Source: JAKLIH01 sp964618955 (GTDB taxonomy: Bacteria > Patescibacteriota > Minisyncoccia > UBA6257 > JAKLIH01). From it: a stretch of DNA of 64,000 bases. The stretch covers positions 4,139 to 68,138 of the forward strand of contig CAZUBO010000004.1 of assembly GCA_964618955.1 (NCBI GenBank), in the 5' to 3' direction. The notes under the pieces were generated by a model that saw nothing but the letters and a program-made list of their open reading frames with translations, did no database searches and was not told where the DNA came from. The first letter of the stretch is position 1. Every line of letters begins with the position of its first letter. A program made the position numbers and the translations under genes. This document shows positions 52,582 through 62,768 of the stretch, one piece after another.

Positions 52582-53429
52582 ATGATAAAAATAATATTTG
52601 AAGCTCACAGTACAAGTTTGGATAATCAAACCCATCTTTCTTCTGGATGATTTTATCAAAATTAGGAATAAAACAATCAGAAGAACTAGGTGAACGCTAC
52701 AAAGATATAGAATTAGATGCTATTTTTTGTTCTGATTCGCAAAGATCACAAAAAACCAGCCAAATTGCTTTTGGAAATAGAAATATTCCAATAATTATTG
52801 ATCCAAGATTACGTGAATGCAATTATGGCGATTACACTCAAAAAGATAGCGATATTGTTACCAAAATGAAACCAAATTGTATTTTAACTCCATTCCCAAA
52901 TGGCGAAAGCTATACCCAAACAACCGAAAGAGTAAGAGATTTTTTAAAGGATCTAACGAAAAATTACGATAATAAAACTATCATGATTGTTGGCCATAGA
53001 GCTACACAATATGCATTAGAAAATTTAATTAATAATATACCTCTAGAAGTCATTGTTCCAGCTCCTTGGAAATGACAACCCGGTTGAATATATAATTTAA
53101 ATAATATGCTTATACTAAAAAATCAACCACAATTAAAAGATTTTCAAGAATATGTTCACAATATGGATATCGAAAGAGGTTTTTATAAAGAAAATATCTT
53201 ACAAAAATGCTTAATGTTAGGAGAAGAAGTGGGGGAACTCTTTAAAGCTGTCAGAAAAGAAGATGGTATAGGTATGGATCCTAATTCTGAACATTTTAGT
53301 ATAAAAAATGAATTAGCCGATGTTTTAATTTTTCTATGTGCTATTGCCAATCGAGCTAATGTAGATTTGGAACAAGCATTCAGAGATAAAGAGGAAATAA
53401 ATAAAAAACGTCAATGAATTAAAAAATAG
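52582..53429 (+). pseudogene. Histidine phosphatase fused to a MazG-like domain, frameshifted near the N-terminus
   Basis: The start at 52582 reads MIKIIFEAHSTSLDNQTHLS and SGW (TGA), then hits TAG at 52663. The rest of the phosphatase continues in the next frame from about 52647 (LSKLGIKQSEELGERY, AIFCSDSQRSQKTSQIA, MIVGHRATQYALENL) to the family's typical end WQPGWIYNL. Without a stop the same frame runs into a MazG-type NTP pyrophosphohydrolase domain (CLMLGEEVGELFKAVRKEDG, NELADVLIFLCAIANRANVD) and ends in TAG. Either a true frameshift, a sequencing indel, or use of an internal start; from 52647 the open part is 260 residues and lacks the first catalytic motif. I know no standard fusion of these two families. 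Confidence 0.75.
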
Positions 53430-53439
53430 CCCAAAACCC

Positions 53440-53468
53440 TTGACTTTTGAACACTTATTTAGTATACT
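53440..53468 (+). promoter_or_regulatory. Strong promoter upstream of the tRNA-Ser region
   Basis: TTGACT (53440-53445), 17-base spacer, TATACT (53463-53468); transcription would start near 53475. Confidence 0.75.
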
Positions 53469-53474
53469 ACTAAT

Positions 53475-53573
53475 GCTCTTAAGTCACATAATACGGTTTA
53501 AATACATACTGTTTTATCGCGACGTTCTTAGTGCATTAAGCAATATTTTAGCACTATTGACAGGAGTGTTTTT
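53475..53573 (+). ncRNA. Candidate small RNA between promoter and tRNA-Ser
   Basis: About 100 bases after a good promoter and ending in AGCACT (53550-53555) / AGTGTT (53565-53570) plus T run. Two mutually exclusive stems are visible: AATGC with GCATT (plus TAAG/CTTA) and TAGTGC with GCACTA. No open frame. It could be an independent RNA or a processed leader of the tRNA; a TTGACA at 53557-53562 might serve the tRNA separately. No known family recognised. Confidence 0.35.
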
Positions 53574-53604
53574 AATTTAGTTAATTCCAGGTTTTTTCCA
53601 TAAC

Positions 53605-53691
53605 GGAGAGGTGTCTGAGTGGTTTAAGGAGACAGTCTTGAAAACTGTTATATTCGAAAGGGTATCGCGAGTTCGAATCTCGCCCTCTCCG
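53605..53691 (+). tRNA. tRNA-Ser (anticodon UGA)
   Basis: Acceptor GGAGAGG / CCTCTCC, D-arm GTCTGAGTGG, anticodon arm ACAGT-CTTGAAA-ACTGT with anticodon TGA (reads UCA and other UCN), long variable arm TATTCGAAAGGGTA, T-arm GCGAGTTCGAATCTCGC, discriminator G, no encoded CCA. The anticodon UGA of a serine tRNA should not be confused with the UGA codon. Confidence 0.95.
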
Positions 53692-53719
53692 CTCTGAAAA
53701 AAACTCTAAAAAACAAAAC

Positions 53720-54094
53720 ATGGTTTCTTTTATAAAGTCAATTTTCAAAAGTTTTCAATATGCCTTTAATGGCATTAAATTCTGTTTTGGTGTCGAAAAA
53801 AATCTAACTATCATGCTTGCAATTTCCATCATATCTATTATCGGTGGTTTTTATTTCAAAATTACCAAAACCGAATGATTAATTTCTTTAATTCTAATTA
53901 CTGGTGTATTTTCTTTAGAATTATTCAATACTGCTATTGAAAGATTTTTAGATTTGTTTTATCCTGAGAAAAATGAAAAAGTAAAAAATATTAAAGATCT
54001 TATGGCAGGTGGTGTTGCTATTGTTTCTCTCGGAGCTTTCATTATTGGCTGTGTAATCTTTTTGCCAAGAATTTTAAGTTTGTTTAAAATTTAA
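53720..54094 (+). CDS. dgkA: Diacylglycerol kinase / undecaprenol kinase family protein
   Basis: 124 residues, three membrane helices. Conserved SFQYAFNGIKFCFGVEKN at the start, TEWLISLILITGVFSLELFN, then the signature NTAIERFLDLFYPEKNEKVK and NIKDLMAGGVAIVS. Trp in TEW is TGA. Gram-positive homologues phosphorylate undecaprenol for reuse as a lipid carrier in wall and glycan synthesis, which would serve the downstream sugar transferase. Ends 2 bases before the next gene. Confidence 0.93.
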
Positions 54095-54096
54095 AT

Positions 54097-55284
54097 ATGA
54101 ATTTAAAAGAAATAAAGCCATCAAAAGAAAAACCAATTACGAAATTCAAAAACTTTCAAGAAGAATTAAGTTTTATTAAAAAAGAGAAAAAAGATAATAA
54201 AGAAAAACTAACACAACAAGATATCCATGAAATTTCCAGAAATATTATAAAGGACAAGGTTATTGTTAAAAAATTCATTGAAGCATTATTAAGATTTTAT
54301 GAGTCATATTATAAATCAGATGCCCCTTTTATTGATTTAGAAAAACATAGCAAAATAATTAAACTCTATAAGCAAAAAACATCATATTCCAACACAGAAA
54401 AACATCTAGAAGCAATTGGTAATAATGCTTACAAGAATAATCAAATTTTACAATATATCAGATTGTATAAAGAAAAATATAATGCAAATGGTCAAGAGAT
54501 ATTAACTAAAATATTAGAATATAATGGCGAGCCTTTACGCGAAGAAATTGAAGTAGAAATAGGTCCACTTGCTTTAGAATTCAACTTTAAAAGTAACAAA
54601 GATCTTGTAACATTTGTTGGCCATTATGGTGTAACGAAACCACTTCATGAAGGATGAATATCATACAATATTTCAACAATATACGGAACTTTAGCCAACG
54701 TAATTATATATAATGAAGAATGTATTGATAATCTTGTAAAGATAAACAAAGATAGTTTTCCGAATATTCCGAATTTTAAAGAATATTTACAAAAAAGTAC
54801 TAAATTACATGAACAACAACATGCTTTAATGACATATTTATGAAAAAGATTCCTTGCTTCAACGTCAAATAAAAATAAAACAGAACCAATAGAAGCCGCA
54901 GAATTTTATAGGTTTGTTCAGAACACAAGTGGTGAGATTTTAGCTTTTTATCAAGCCGACTTTTTTACAACAAGAGGAATTCCAACCGTTCTCACAAAAA
55001 ATTATCACAAATTATACGAAACATTAGCTAAAATTTATTATAAAAAACAAACCCTAAACGATGTCCTTGATCCAGATATAGACATGCAAAATAAAATAGA
55101 GGCCAAGAGTAAACAAGAAATAAAAAAATACGCCGATATTGCAATTCGCGCCATTATATCCTTGGAACAAGCAGGATACAATAAAAAAGAAATTATATAT
55201 TATCTAATGGATGAACCTCTTACAAAATGAAATTTACTAGCCAAAAGATTAATTGATAATAAAGATCTCTCACAAACAAAATAA
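54097..55284 (+). CDS. Putative zinc metalloprotease (HExxH protein)
   Basis: 395 residues, Lys-rich, no signal peptide or membrane helix. An HExxH motif H238-E-Q-Q-H242 occurs in LHEQQHALMTYLWKRFL, and a Glu at 280 in SGEILAFYQADF stands 38 residues on, where a third zinc ligand is often found. N-terminal 150 residues are helical and highly charged. Three TGAs are Trp. No family recognised; the metalloprotease idea rests on the motif only. Confidence 0.65.
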
Positions 55285-55295
55285 TAAAAAACATT

Positions 55296-57110
55296 ATGGA
55301 ATTTGACGCCAAAGAAGAAATAAAATCAAAATTAAATATCGTTGATGTCTTATCAAGCTATATCCAGGTTCACAAAGCTGGAACCAATTACAAAGCTTGT
55401 TGTCCTTTCCATAATGAAAAAACTCCTTCATTTTTCATCTCTCCTCAAAGACAAATGTGAAAATGTTTTGGCTGCGAAAAATCAGGCGACATTTTTACCT
55501 TTGTAATGAATATTGAAAGTGTTGATTTCATTACTGCTTTAAAGATTCTTGCTGACAAAGCAGGAGTTAAGCTACCAAGATTTGATACCCAAATTAATTC
55601 TCAAAACAAAACAATGTATAATGCTTTAGAAGATGCTATCAGTTTGTATCAAAAGAATTTAAAAGAAAACAAATCAGCCATGGATTATCTTCTAAAACGA
55701 GGTTTGACCGAAGATATAATCTCTGAATTCAAATTAGGATATAGTTTAGATGCTTGAAGCGATTGTATTACTCATCTATTAGATAAAGGTTATCAATTAA
55801 AAGATCTTAGTCAGACAGGATTATTCATTCAAAAGAATGAAGGTAATAGTAGCTTTACTAATAACAACTTCTATGATCGTTTTCGTTCTCGTATTATGTT
55901 CCCAATCTACAATAATTCTAATGAGCCCGTAGCTTTTACAGCTAGAATCTTTGAAGGTTCAATGCCTTTAAAGACAATTAAAAATATTGATGAAACAGGG
56001 AAGTATGTGAATTCTCCCCAGACCAAAGTCTATGAGAAAGGTAAGATTCTTTATGGCTTGAATATTACTAAACGATATATATCTCAACAGAATGAAGCAA
56101 TCGTTGTTGAAGGTACTATGGACTTCCTCTCAGCGTATTTAAAAGGCAATAAGAATATTGTTGCTAGCTTAGGTACGGCTTTAACTTTAGATCAACTAAC
56201 ACTATTAAAACGCTTATGTAGCAATCTAATTCTCGCTTATGATAATGACGAAGCTGGCAAAATGGCTACCGAACGCAATATCAAATTGGCTTTATCATTA
56301 GATTTTCAATTAAAAATTCTTGATTTAGAAGATTCCAAAGATATCTCTGACTTTATTAATGATCATCCCGATGGTTTAGATGACAAAATCAAAAACAGTT
56401 TACCTGCTATGGATTTCTACATCAAACATGGTTTGTCATTATTCAATACTAATTTATTAAATGGCAAAAATGATTTTTTGAAATATTTTCTTCCAAAATT
56501 AAAATGAGAAAAAGATATTATCAAAATCTCTCACTATCTAAATAAATTATCAAATACTTTAGACATTCGTTTAGAAGCTTTGGAAGAAACTTTCAAAAAG
56601 ACAATATCCGAAGAGATTGAAGATGAGGCTTTCAAACGAGCTAAACAAGATTTAAAACCCCAGAATTTAGATGCTTTAAAGTCCAAGTCCGAAACTCTAT
56701 CCGAAGTCGTCCTCTCAATCTTCGTTCAAAAGCCAATAGTTCTTAAGAATCTTGTTCTTGAAAATTCTGAATTCTTTAATTTCAACTACCAAGACTTCTT
56801 AAATTTAGTAAAACAAAATGGTATTGAAATTATTAATGATCAGACTATTGATTTAGGAATCAAAGAAATGATCGACTATCTATTCTTAATCAGTCCTAAA
56901 TATGAAAGCTTAATCAATAACGATGATTCAACTATTGTAAAAGAAATTAATAACTATTTAATATTATTAAAACAAGAGCATTTTAAAGCTCGTATGTCAG
57001 CTATTCAAAACGAGATTAAAAATGCTGAAGCTAAGAATGATATGACTCTTGTTAATGAATTAATTAATGAATTAAATACTATCTGTACTAATCTTAATAA
57101 ATTAAATTAA
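55296..57110 (+). CDS. dnaG: DNA primase DnaG
   Basis: 604 residues. N-terminal zinc ribbon CCPFHNEKTPSFFISP ... KCFGCEKSGD (CHC2 type), TOPRIM domain with VVEGTMDFLSAYLKG and LAYDNDEAGKMATER, and a C-terminal helical domain for helicase binding. The first TGA is in MWKCFGC; further TGAs at 55755 and 56505. Followed by rpoD after 10 bases, the common dnaG-rpoD arrangement. Confidence 0.96.
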
Positions 57111-57120
57111 TTTAAAATCT

Positions 57121-58431
57121 ATGCCTACCAAAACAAAAAAACCAGTTAAAAAAATAACTAAGAAGGTTGTAAAGAAGATAATCAAAAAGCCAGTAGCAAA
57201 GAAAGTTACAAAGAAAGTAGTTAAAAAGATTGCTAAAAAACCAATCAAGAAGGTTACTAAAAAGACTGCAAAAAAATCTCAAAATTCGAAATTAAAAAGT
57301 ATAATCCTAAACAAAAAACCTCATAAATTAAGTGATGAGGAGATTAAAGAAGCTATTAATATTTTAAAAGCTAAGAATGATGTCCGTGGTTTTGTTACCT
57401 TTGGCGAGATTTTAAATTTAATTCCTTATCCAGAATTAAATATTAAAGGCTTAGATAAGATTTTTGATGTTTTATTCGAAGATAATATCACAATTACTAA
57501 GAATTTAGATATCTTAGAAGTTGATAAGGAGATGAGTGTTGACGAATTAATTCGTTCAACTTCCTTAGAAGAATGACATAATGCCCCTAATAATATCAAA
57601 ACTTACTTAAAAGATATCGGTAAAGTATCTTTAATCGTTCCTGAAGAAGAGAAGGATCTTTATGCCAAATTAATGAAGAACGATCCAGCTGCTCAAAAAA
57701 GAATGTTAGAAGCTAACCTAAGATTAGTAGTTAATATCGCTAAGAAATTTTCAGCTCAAACCAGAGGTTTAGACTTACTTGATTTAATTCAAGAAGGGAA
57801 TATTGGTTTACGTCGTGCTGTTGAGAAATTCGATCCTCGTAAAGGTTATCGTTTTTCAACCTATGCTACTTGTTGAATTCGTCAAGGTATCTCTCGTGCT
57901 ATTGCGGATCACTCTCGTACTATTCGTATTCCAGTTCATATCGTTGAAGTTTTGACTCGCTATCGTAAAGCTAATCGCAATTTAATTCAAATTCTTGATC
58001 GTGAACCTTCAGCTGAAGAATTAGCTGCCGAATTAGGATTATCTGTCGAAGAAGTTAGATATCTAAAGAAAATCAATCAAGATACTTTCTCTTTGGATCA
58101 ACCATTTTCAGATGATGAAGACAACAACAGTTCGTATAAAGACATCATCAAAGACGAAAGTACTATCTCGCCAGAGGATTCCGCTGCTCAAGACTTAATG
58201 ATGCAACAACTAAATGAAATTCTAAAAGATATCTTGCCTCGAGAACAAAAAGTTCTTCGAATGCGTTTTGGATTAGAAGATGGTATTCCTCATACCTTAG
58301 AAGAAGTTGGTGAAGTCTTTGGTGTTACTCGTGAACGTATTCGTCAAATCGAAATGAAAGCATTAAAGAAATTAAAAAACCATCCTTTAATCAATCGTTT
58401 GAAAGAATTCTACGAACATAACAATCTTTAA
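57121..58431 (+). CDS. rpoD: RNA polymerase primary sigma factor with lysine-rich N-terminal extension
   Basis: 436 residues. Residues about 1-58 consist almost entirely of Lys, Val, Thr, Ile, Ala and Pro in KKxxKK-type repeats, resembling histone H1-like tails. Then a region 1.1-like segment and the standard domains: region 2 AQKRMLEANLRLVVNIAKKF, DLIQEGNIGLRRAVEKFDPR, YRFSTYATCWIRQGISRAIA (Trp = TGA 57874), region 3, and region 4 TLEEVGEVFGVTRERIRQIE. The promoters seen here (TTGACA/TATACT) fit this sigma. Confidence 0.97.
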
Positions 58432-58440
58432 ATTTAAAAT

Positions 58441-60759
58441 ATGTTAAAATACTTTTCTGAAAACTTTTTAACAAAAGCTATATATTTTCTGGGTATTTGT
58501 TTAGCTATTACTCCAGGTATTTTTGATAACCAAACTATCTACCCATATATCATTAGCAAGACTATTGTTTTTCGTATCATAGTTGCTATCATACTATTCT
58601 TCTATACTCTTTTGATTTTGAAGAACAAAGAATATTTACCTTCGAAAAACAATCTTTTGAAATGCTTTTTCTTGTTTGTAGTTTCTTGTTTAATTTCTGG
58701 ACTATTAAGCCAAGATCGTTCCCAAAGCTTTTGATCTACTCCCGAAAGAATGATGGGGACATACAATATGTTCCATTTCTTTGTTATGATTGTAATTCTT
58801 TCGAGTGTAATCAAAATCAAAGAAAAATGATTTGAATTATTAAATATCTGAAATTATTTAATTGCTTCTGCTACTGTTGTTTCTTTTATTGTTTTTGCTA
58901 TCAACCATATGATTAAAGGTACTAGTATCTTTATTGATCGTTTTTATGGCTTTGCTGGTAATCCAATCTTCTTTGCTTCTATTGTCTTAGTTTTCTTCTA
59001 TATCAATCTATACTTGTTTTTCGAAAGAATTCAACAACAAAAAATTAATAAACTATACATTTGAAATATTCTAATTGCTTTATCATACTTTGGAACTATC
59101 ATTCTTACTGGTTCTCGTGGTGCTTTACTCGCCTTAGGTGTTTCTGGTATTGTATTATTCATTAGTTTGATTGTTAATCCTTGCGAAGATTTAAATTATT
59201 TATTCAAAATCAATGTTCAACGTTTAGTTTTAATTGTTTTTACTTCATTAATTTTAATTTCTGGTACAGTTTTTATGTTAAAAAATACCAAATTAATCTC
59301 CAATAACTATATCCTAAAGCGTTTAACTACATTTCAAATCGCTGAAAACTCAGCTTTCAGTCGTATTATTGTGTCAAAAATCGCTTTAACTTGTTTTATT
59401 CAAAGACCAATTATTGGTTATGGCTTTGATAATTTTGAGAATTGCTATCAACAAAATTTTGATCCTTTAATAGTTAAAGTTCTACCTAGTGAAAATCGTT
59501 TTGATAAAGCCCATAATATGCCTTTTGAGATTCTAGCTACTGTAGGTATTATTGGTTTTGTTTTCTACATGGGAATATATGTTTTAATGTATAAAAACAT
59601 TAGAGACTTAATGCTTAATGATAAAATTAGTTTCTATTCTGGTTTATCTATCATTCTAGCCATCGTTGCCTACTTCTTACAGAATCTTTTTGTATTTGAC
59701 GTTTTCGAAGGCTTCCTATCGCTATGTTTGTTAACGGCTTTAACAATCTCTTTATCCAATAACAAAACTTTTAATTTCAAATGGAATTTAAATCAAAAAA
59801 CTAAAGAAATTATTACTTGAATTGCTTTTGTTTTAATTTCTTTAAATATTTTTTGATTTAATATATATATCTGAGATAACTTATCTTTAGTTGGCAAAGT
59901 TGATCGGTTAGTCAAAAAAGAAAAAGTAGATTCAGCTTTACAAATTATTAAAGACTTAAAGCATAAAAAAACTCCTTACGCTTTGGAATTGTATTATGGT
60001 TTCTTTGATGTCTTTATCAAGAATCAAAAAACTGTTGGTTTGCAAAATTTAAAAGATTACTATGATTTAGCATATGAGAATCAAAAGATTTATTGAACCA
60101 AATATCCTTGAAGAGCTAGAAGTTATCTCGCCCAGATGGTTCACATTGCTTCTAAAGCTATCAATCCTGATATTAATGTATCAGCCCAAGATGTTGCTCA
60201 TGCTGATGATATTATGAAGCGTATCAAGAAATATCATTTAACTTTACCAGAATCTGACTTCTTCTTTGAAGAAATTCTTTTCAATTCCAAAGATAAGAAT
60301 GATTGAGCTCGAGGCGAAGCCTTAGCTTTAAAAGATATGGAACTCTATCCTGAAATGCCTAAATTCTATTGAGTCTATGGCATTCATATGGCTAACACCC
60401 GAAAACAACCAGATATTGGAATGAAATACATCAAAAAAGCTTTTGATAAGAATATTCAACTAGAATCAATCGCTCAATTAATGACTACTGTTAAGATCTT
60501 TAATGACAATAACGATCCTGATTTTGTTATTGAAATGCTTAACAAATATCTACCTTCCAACCAGAATCGATATAACTTGTATGTTGAATTAGGTCTGGCA
60601 TATATCCAAAAGAAAGATTGAAAGACAGCTACCGAAGCTTTCAATCGCGCTAGTAAGATCTACTTAAGCAATCGAACTTATGAATACAGTTCTAAAGCTG
60701 AAAAAGAATTATTGAATTTAGAAAACAAAATTAAAGAATTAAAACTTTTAAATCCTTAA
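58441..60759 (+). CDS. O-antigen ligase-like membrane protein with C-terminal TPR-like domain
   Basis: 772 residues, with more than ten TGA=Trp. About ten to twelve membrane helices over residues 1-480; the ligase-type motif is visible as TILTGSRGALLALGVSG, RPIIGYGFDNFENCY and KAHNMPFEILATVGIIGFVF (the G.G...f, HN....l...GI.g pattern). Residues about 490-772 form alpha-helical repeats (YVELGLAYIQKKDWKTATEA), TPR-like. WaaL/PglL-type proteins transfer glycans to lipid or protein, possibly to pilins here. The next gene is a polyprenyl-P sugar transferase. Confidence 0.88.
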
Positions 60760-60762
60760 TTC

Positions 60763-62067
60763 ATGGAAATCAATTTATACAAAAAATACTATGGTTTGTT
60801 ATTAGCAATTACTGATATTGTGATTTTTTACTTGAGTTTGTTTTTGATTGTCATATTTCGTTTTCCTAATAACTTAATTCAAAAAGTTATTAACGATCAT
60901 TTAATTGCTTTTACACCTTTAATCTTTTTAAGTATTTTTTTGTATTTCATAAATAACTTTTATGAATATGGTTTTCAATTAAAGGGAAGTGATTTCACTG
61001 CTTTCTTTGGTCGTATTCAATCTTTCATTCTCTTTATCGGCATTATCTACTTCTATATCATGCCTATAGGATTAACTCCTAAGACCAATTTAATTTTGTT
61101 TTGAATTCTCTCCAGTTGTATTATCTTTTTTGCTCATGCTTTTTTCAATAAGAAAAATACCTTAGAAAAGATAAATATTTTGTTGTTATCCGATACCGAA
61201 TTAAATAACCAAATCAAAGATACTATCAATACTAATGATAAATATGGTATTAAGATTTCTATCTATTCTAATACTACTGATATTAGTCTATTAAAAGATT
61301 TTGCTATCCAAAACAAAATCCAAACTATTGTTTTAGACAAAGACGAAGTCTCTCGTCAAAAGCTCTATCCGCTATTATTCAAGAATATCAGTTTTCAAAC
61401 TTTTGAAGCTTTTTACGAAACAATCTTTCGTAAAATACCTATTGAAACAATCGACCACAATTGATTCTTAGAGACCATCAATCCTACTAAGTATTCTTTA
61501 ACTATCTTTTTAAAAAGACTATTCGATGTTTCAATTTCTTTTGTCTTTTTGCTTTTTACTCTACCTTTTTGGCCTTTAATTGTTTTGTTGATCAAAATCT
61601 CTTCTCCTGGTCCAGTATTTTACATCAGCAAACGCTGTGGTAAGAATAATCAAGAGATTCGTTTACTAAAGTTCCGAACTATGAGACAAGACGCTAGGTC
61701 CAGTGGCCCAGCTTGAACTTTACCATCCGATAGTCGTATTACATTAGTTGGCCGCTTCCTTCGTAAGTTCTACATTGATGAATGACCTCAATTTTTAAAT
61801 ATTATCAAAGGGGATTTATCTTTTGTTGGTCCTCGTCCTGAAGAATTAGAATTAGCTAATATCTTCAAACAAAATATTCCTTTCTATGATATTCGTCATT
61901 TAGTTTCCCCAGGCTTAACTGGCTGAGCTCAAATCAATCAGACTAATACCCATTCTATCGAAGAAGCCAAAGAAAAATTAAAATATGATCTATACTATTT
62001 AAAAAATTATTCAATTTGATTAGATATATATATCATCATCAAAACTTTAAGAATTCCATTCATTTAG
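60763..62067 (+). CDS. Polyprenyl-phosphate sugar-1-phosphate transferase (WbaP/PglC family)
   Basis: 434 residues. Four N-terminal membrane helices and a nucleotide-binding-like middle region, then the catalytic C-terminal domain: KRLFDVSISFVFLLFTLPFW, LIKISSPGPVFYISKRCGKN, LLKFRTMRQDA, LRKFYIDEWPQFLNIIKGDL, SFVGPRPEELELA and SPGLTGWAQINQ. TGAs in DEWPQ and TGWAQ are at conserved Trp or aromatic positions. It starts glycan assembly on undecaprenyl phosphate, paired with the ligase upstream and the kinase at 53720. Ends in TAG. Confidence 0.95.
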
Positions 62068-62069
62068 TA

Positions 62070-62098
62070 TTGATTTTTTTATAAAAACAATATATACT
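62070..62098 (+). promoter_or_regulatory. Promoter upstream of the DUF5674-like gene
   Basis: TTGATT (62070-62075), 17-base spacer, TATACT (62093-62098), 34 bases before the ATG at 62132. Confidence 0.55.
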
Positions 62099-62131
62099 GA
62101 TACTATATTAAAATTTAATATATTCATTAAA

Positions 62132-62469
62132 ATGATTGAAACAACTATCATTAAATCACCAATAACTATTCAAGAATTCCAAAAATTACTTTTAAAAGAA
62201 AAGGATAATTTTGGAATATTAAAAGCTGCCATTGACATAGAAAAAGAATATATTGCTATAGATTGTACTTTACATTTTGATTGCGCCAAAAGACTGTATG
62301 ATACTGGCAGTAATTATCACAATGTTTGGGGTATAGAAAAACCATAGAATACAATTCATTAATTAATATACGACCACAAGATAATAATAGATCTATGGAT
62401 ATTCAAGACGAACAAATAAGAGCAAAAATAGATAAAATAATTAATAAATTAATTTTTAATATCATATAA
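62132..62469 (+). pseudogene. DUF5674-like gene with a one-base frameshift
   Basis: The first frame reads TTIIKSPITIQEFQKLLL to LYDTGSNYHNVWGIEKP and stops at TAG 62345. In the next frame the family's C-terminus continues: IEYNSLINIRPQDNNRSMDI, then RAKIDKIINKLIFN, ending at TAA 62469. Restoring one A in the A5 run at 62336-62340 joins both parts in a single 112-residue protein. The family (as I remember DUF5674) is typical of Patescibacteria and of unknown function. Either a real mutation or a homopolymer sequencing error. Confidence 0.8.
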
Positions 62470-62735
62470 TGGAACTCGATTATTGATCAAAATTAAGCAA
62501 GCAACAACGACTACTGAATATTAAATCAGAGCTTCTTCGCGCTTCTAACTGACAGCAAAAAAACACCGAAAGATTCCAGGGTTGTTTAACTAGAGCTCTT
62601 GATTTGATTGGCACTTCTTTCAATGATACGAAATGACACAATGATTTAATCCAGCTTATTGTATTATATGAAGAAGTGGCTAAATTATATATCAATCAGA
62701 CTCAAGATATCCAATGTATTCTAAACGCAATTTAA
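62469..62735 (+). CDS. Small conserved hypothetical protein
   Basis: 88 residues, start overlapping the preceding stop by one base. Helical and hydrophilic: MELDYWSKLSKQQRLLNIKS, then ELLRASNWQQKNTERFQGCL, TRALDLIGTSF and KWHNDLIQLIVLYEE; Trp are TGA. It resembles small proteins I associate with Patescibacteria, where it often accompanies the DUF5674 gene, but function is unknown. Confidence 0.75.
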
Positions 62736-62768
62736 TTAATACTTTTTAATAAATTTTAATCTTTATCT

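Noticed and set aside
62480..62695. Minus-strand open frame
   Set aside because: The plus-strand 88-residue gene, overlapping the preceding stop by one base and using TGA as Trp, explains this region better.
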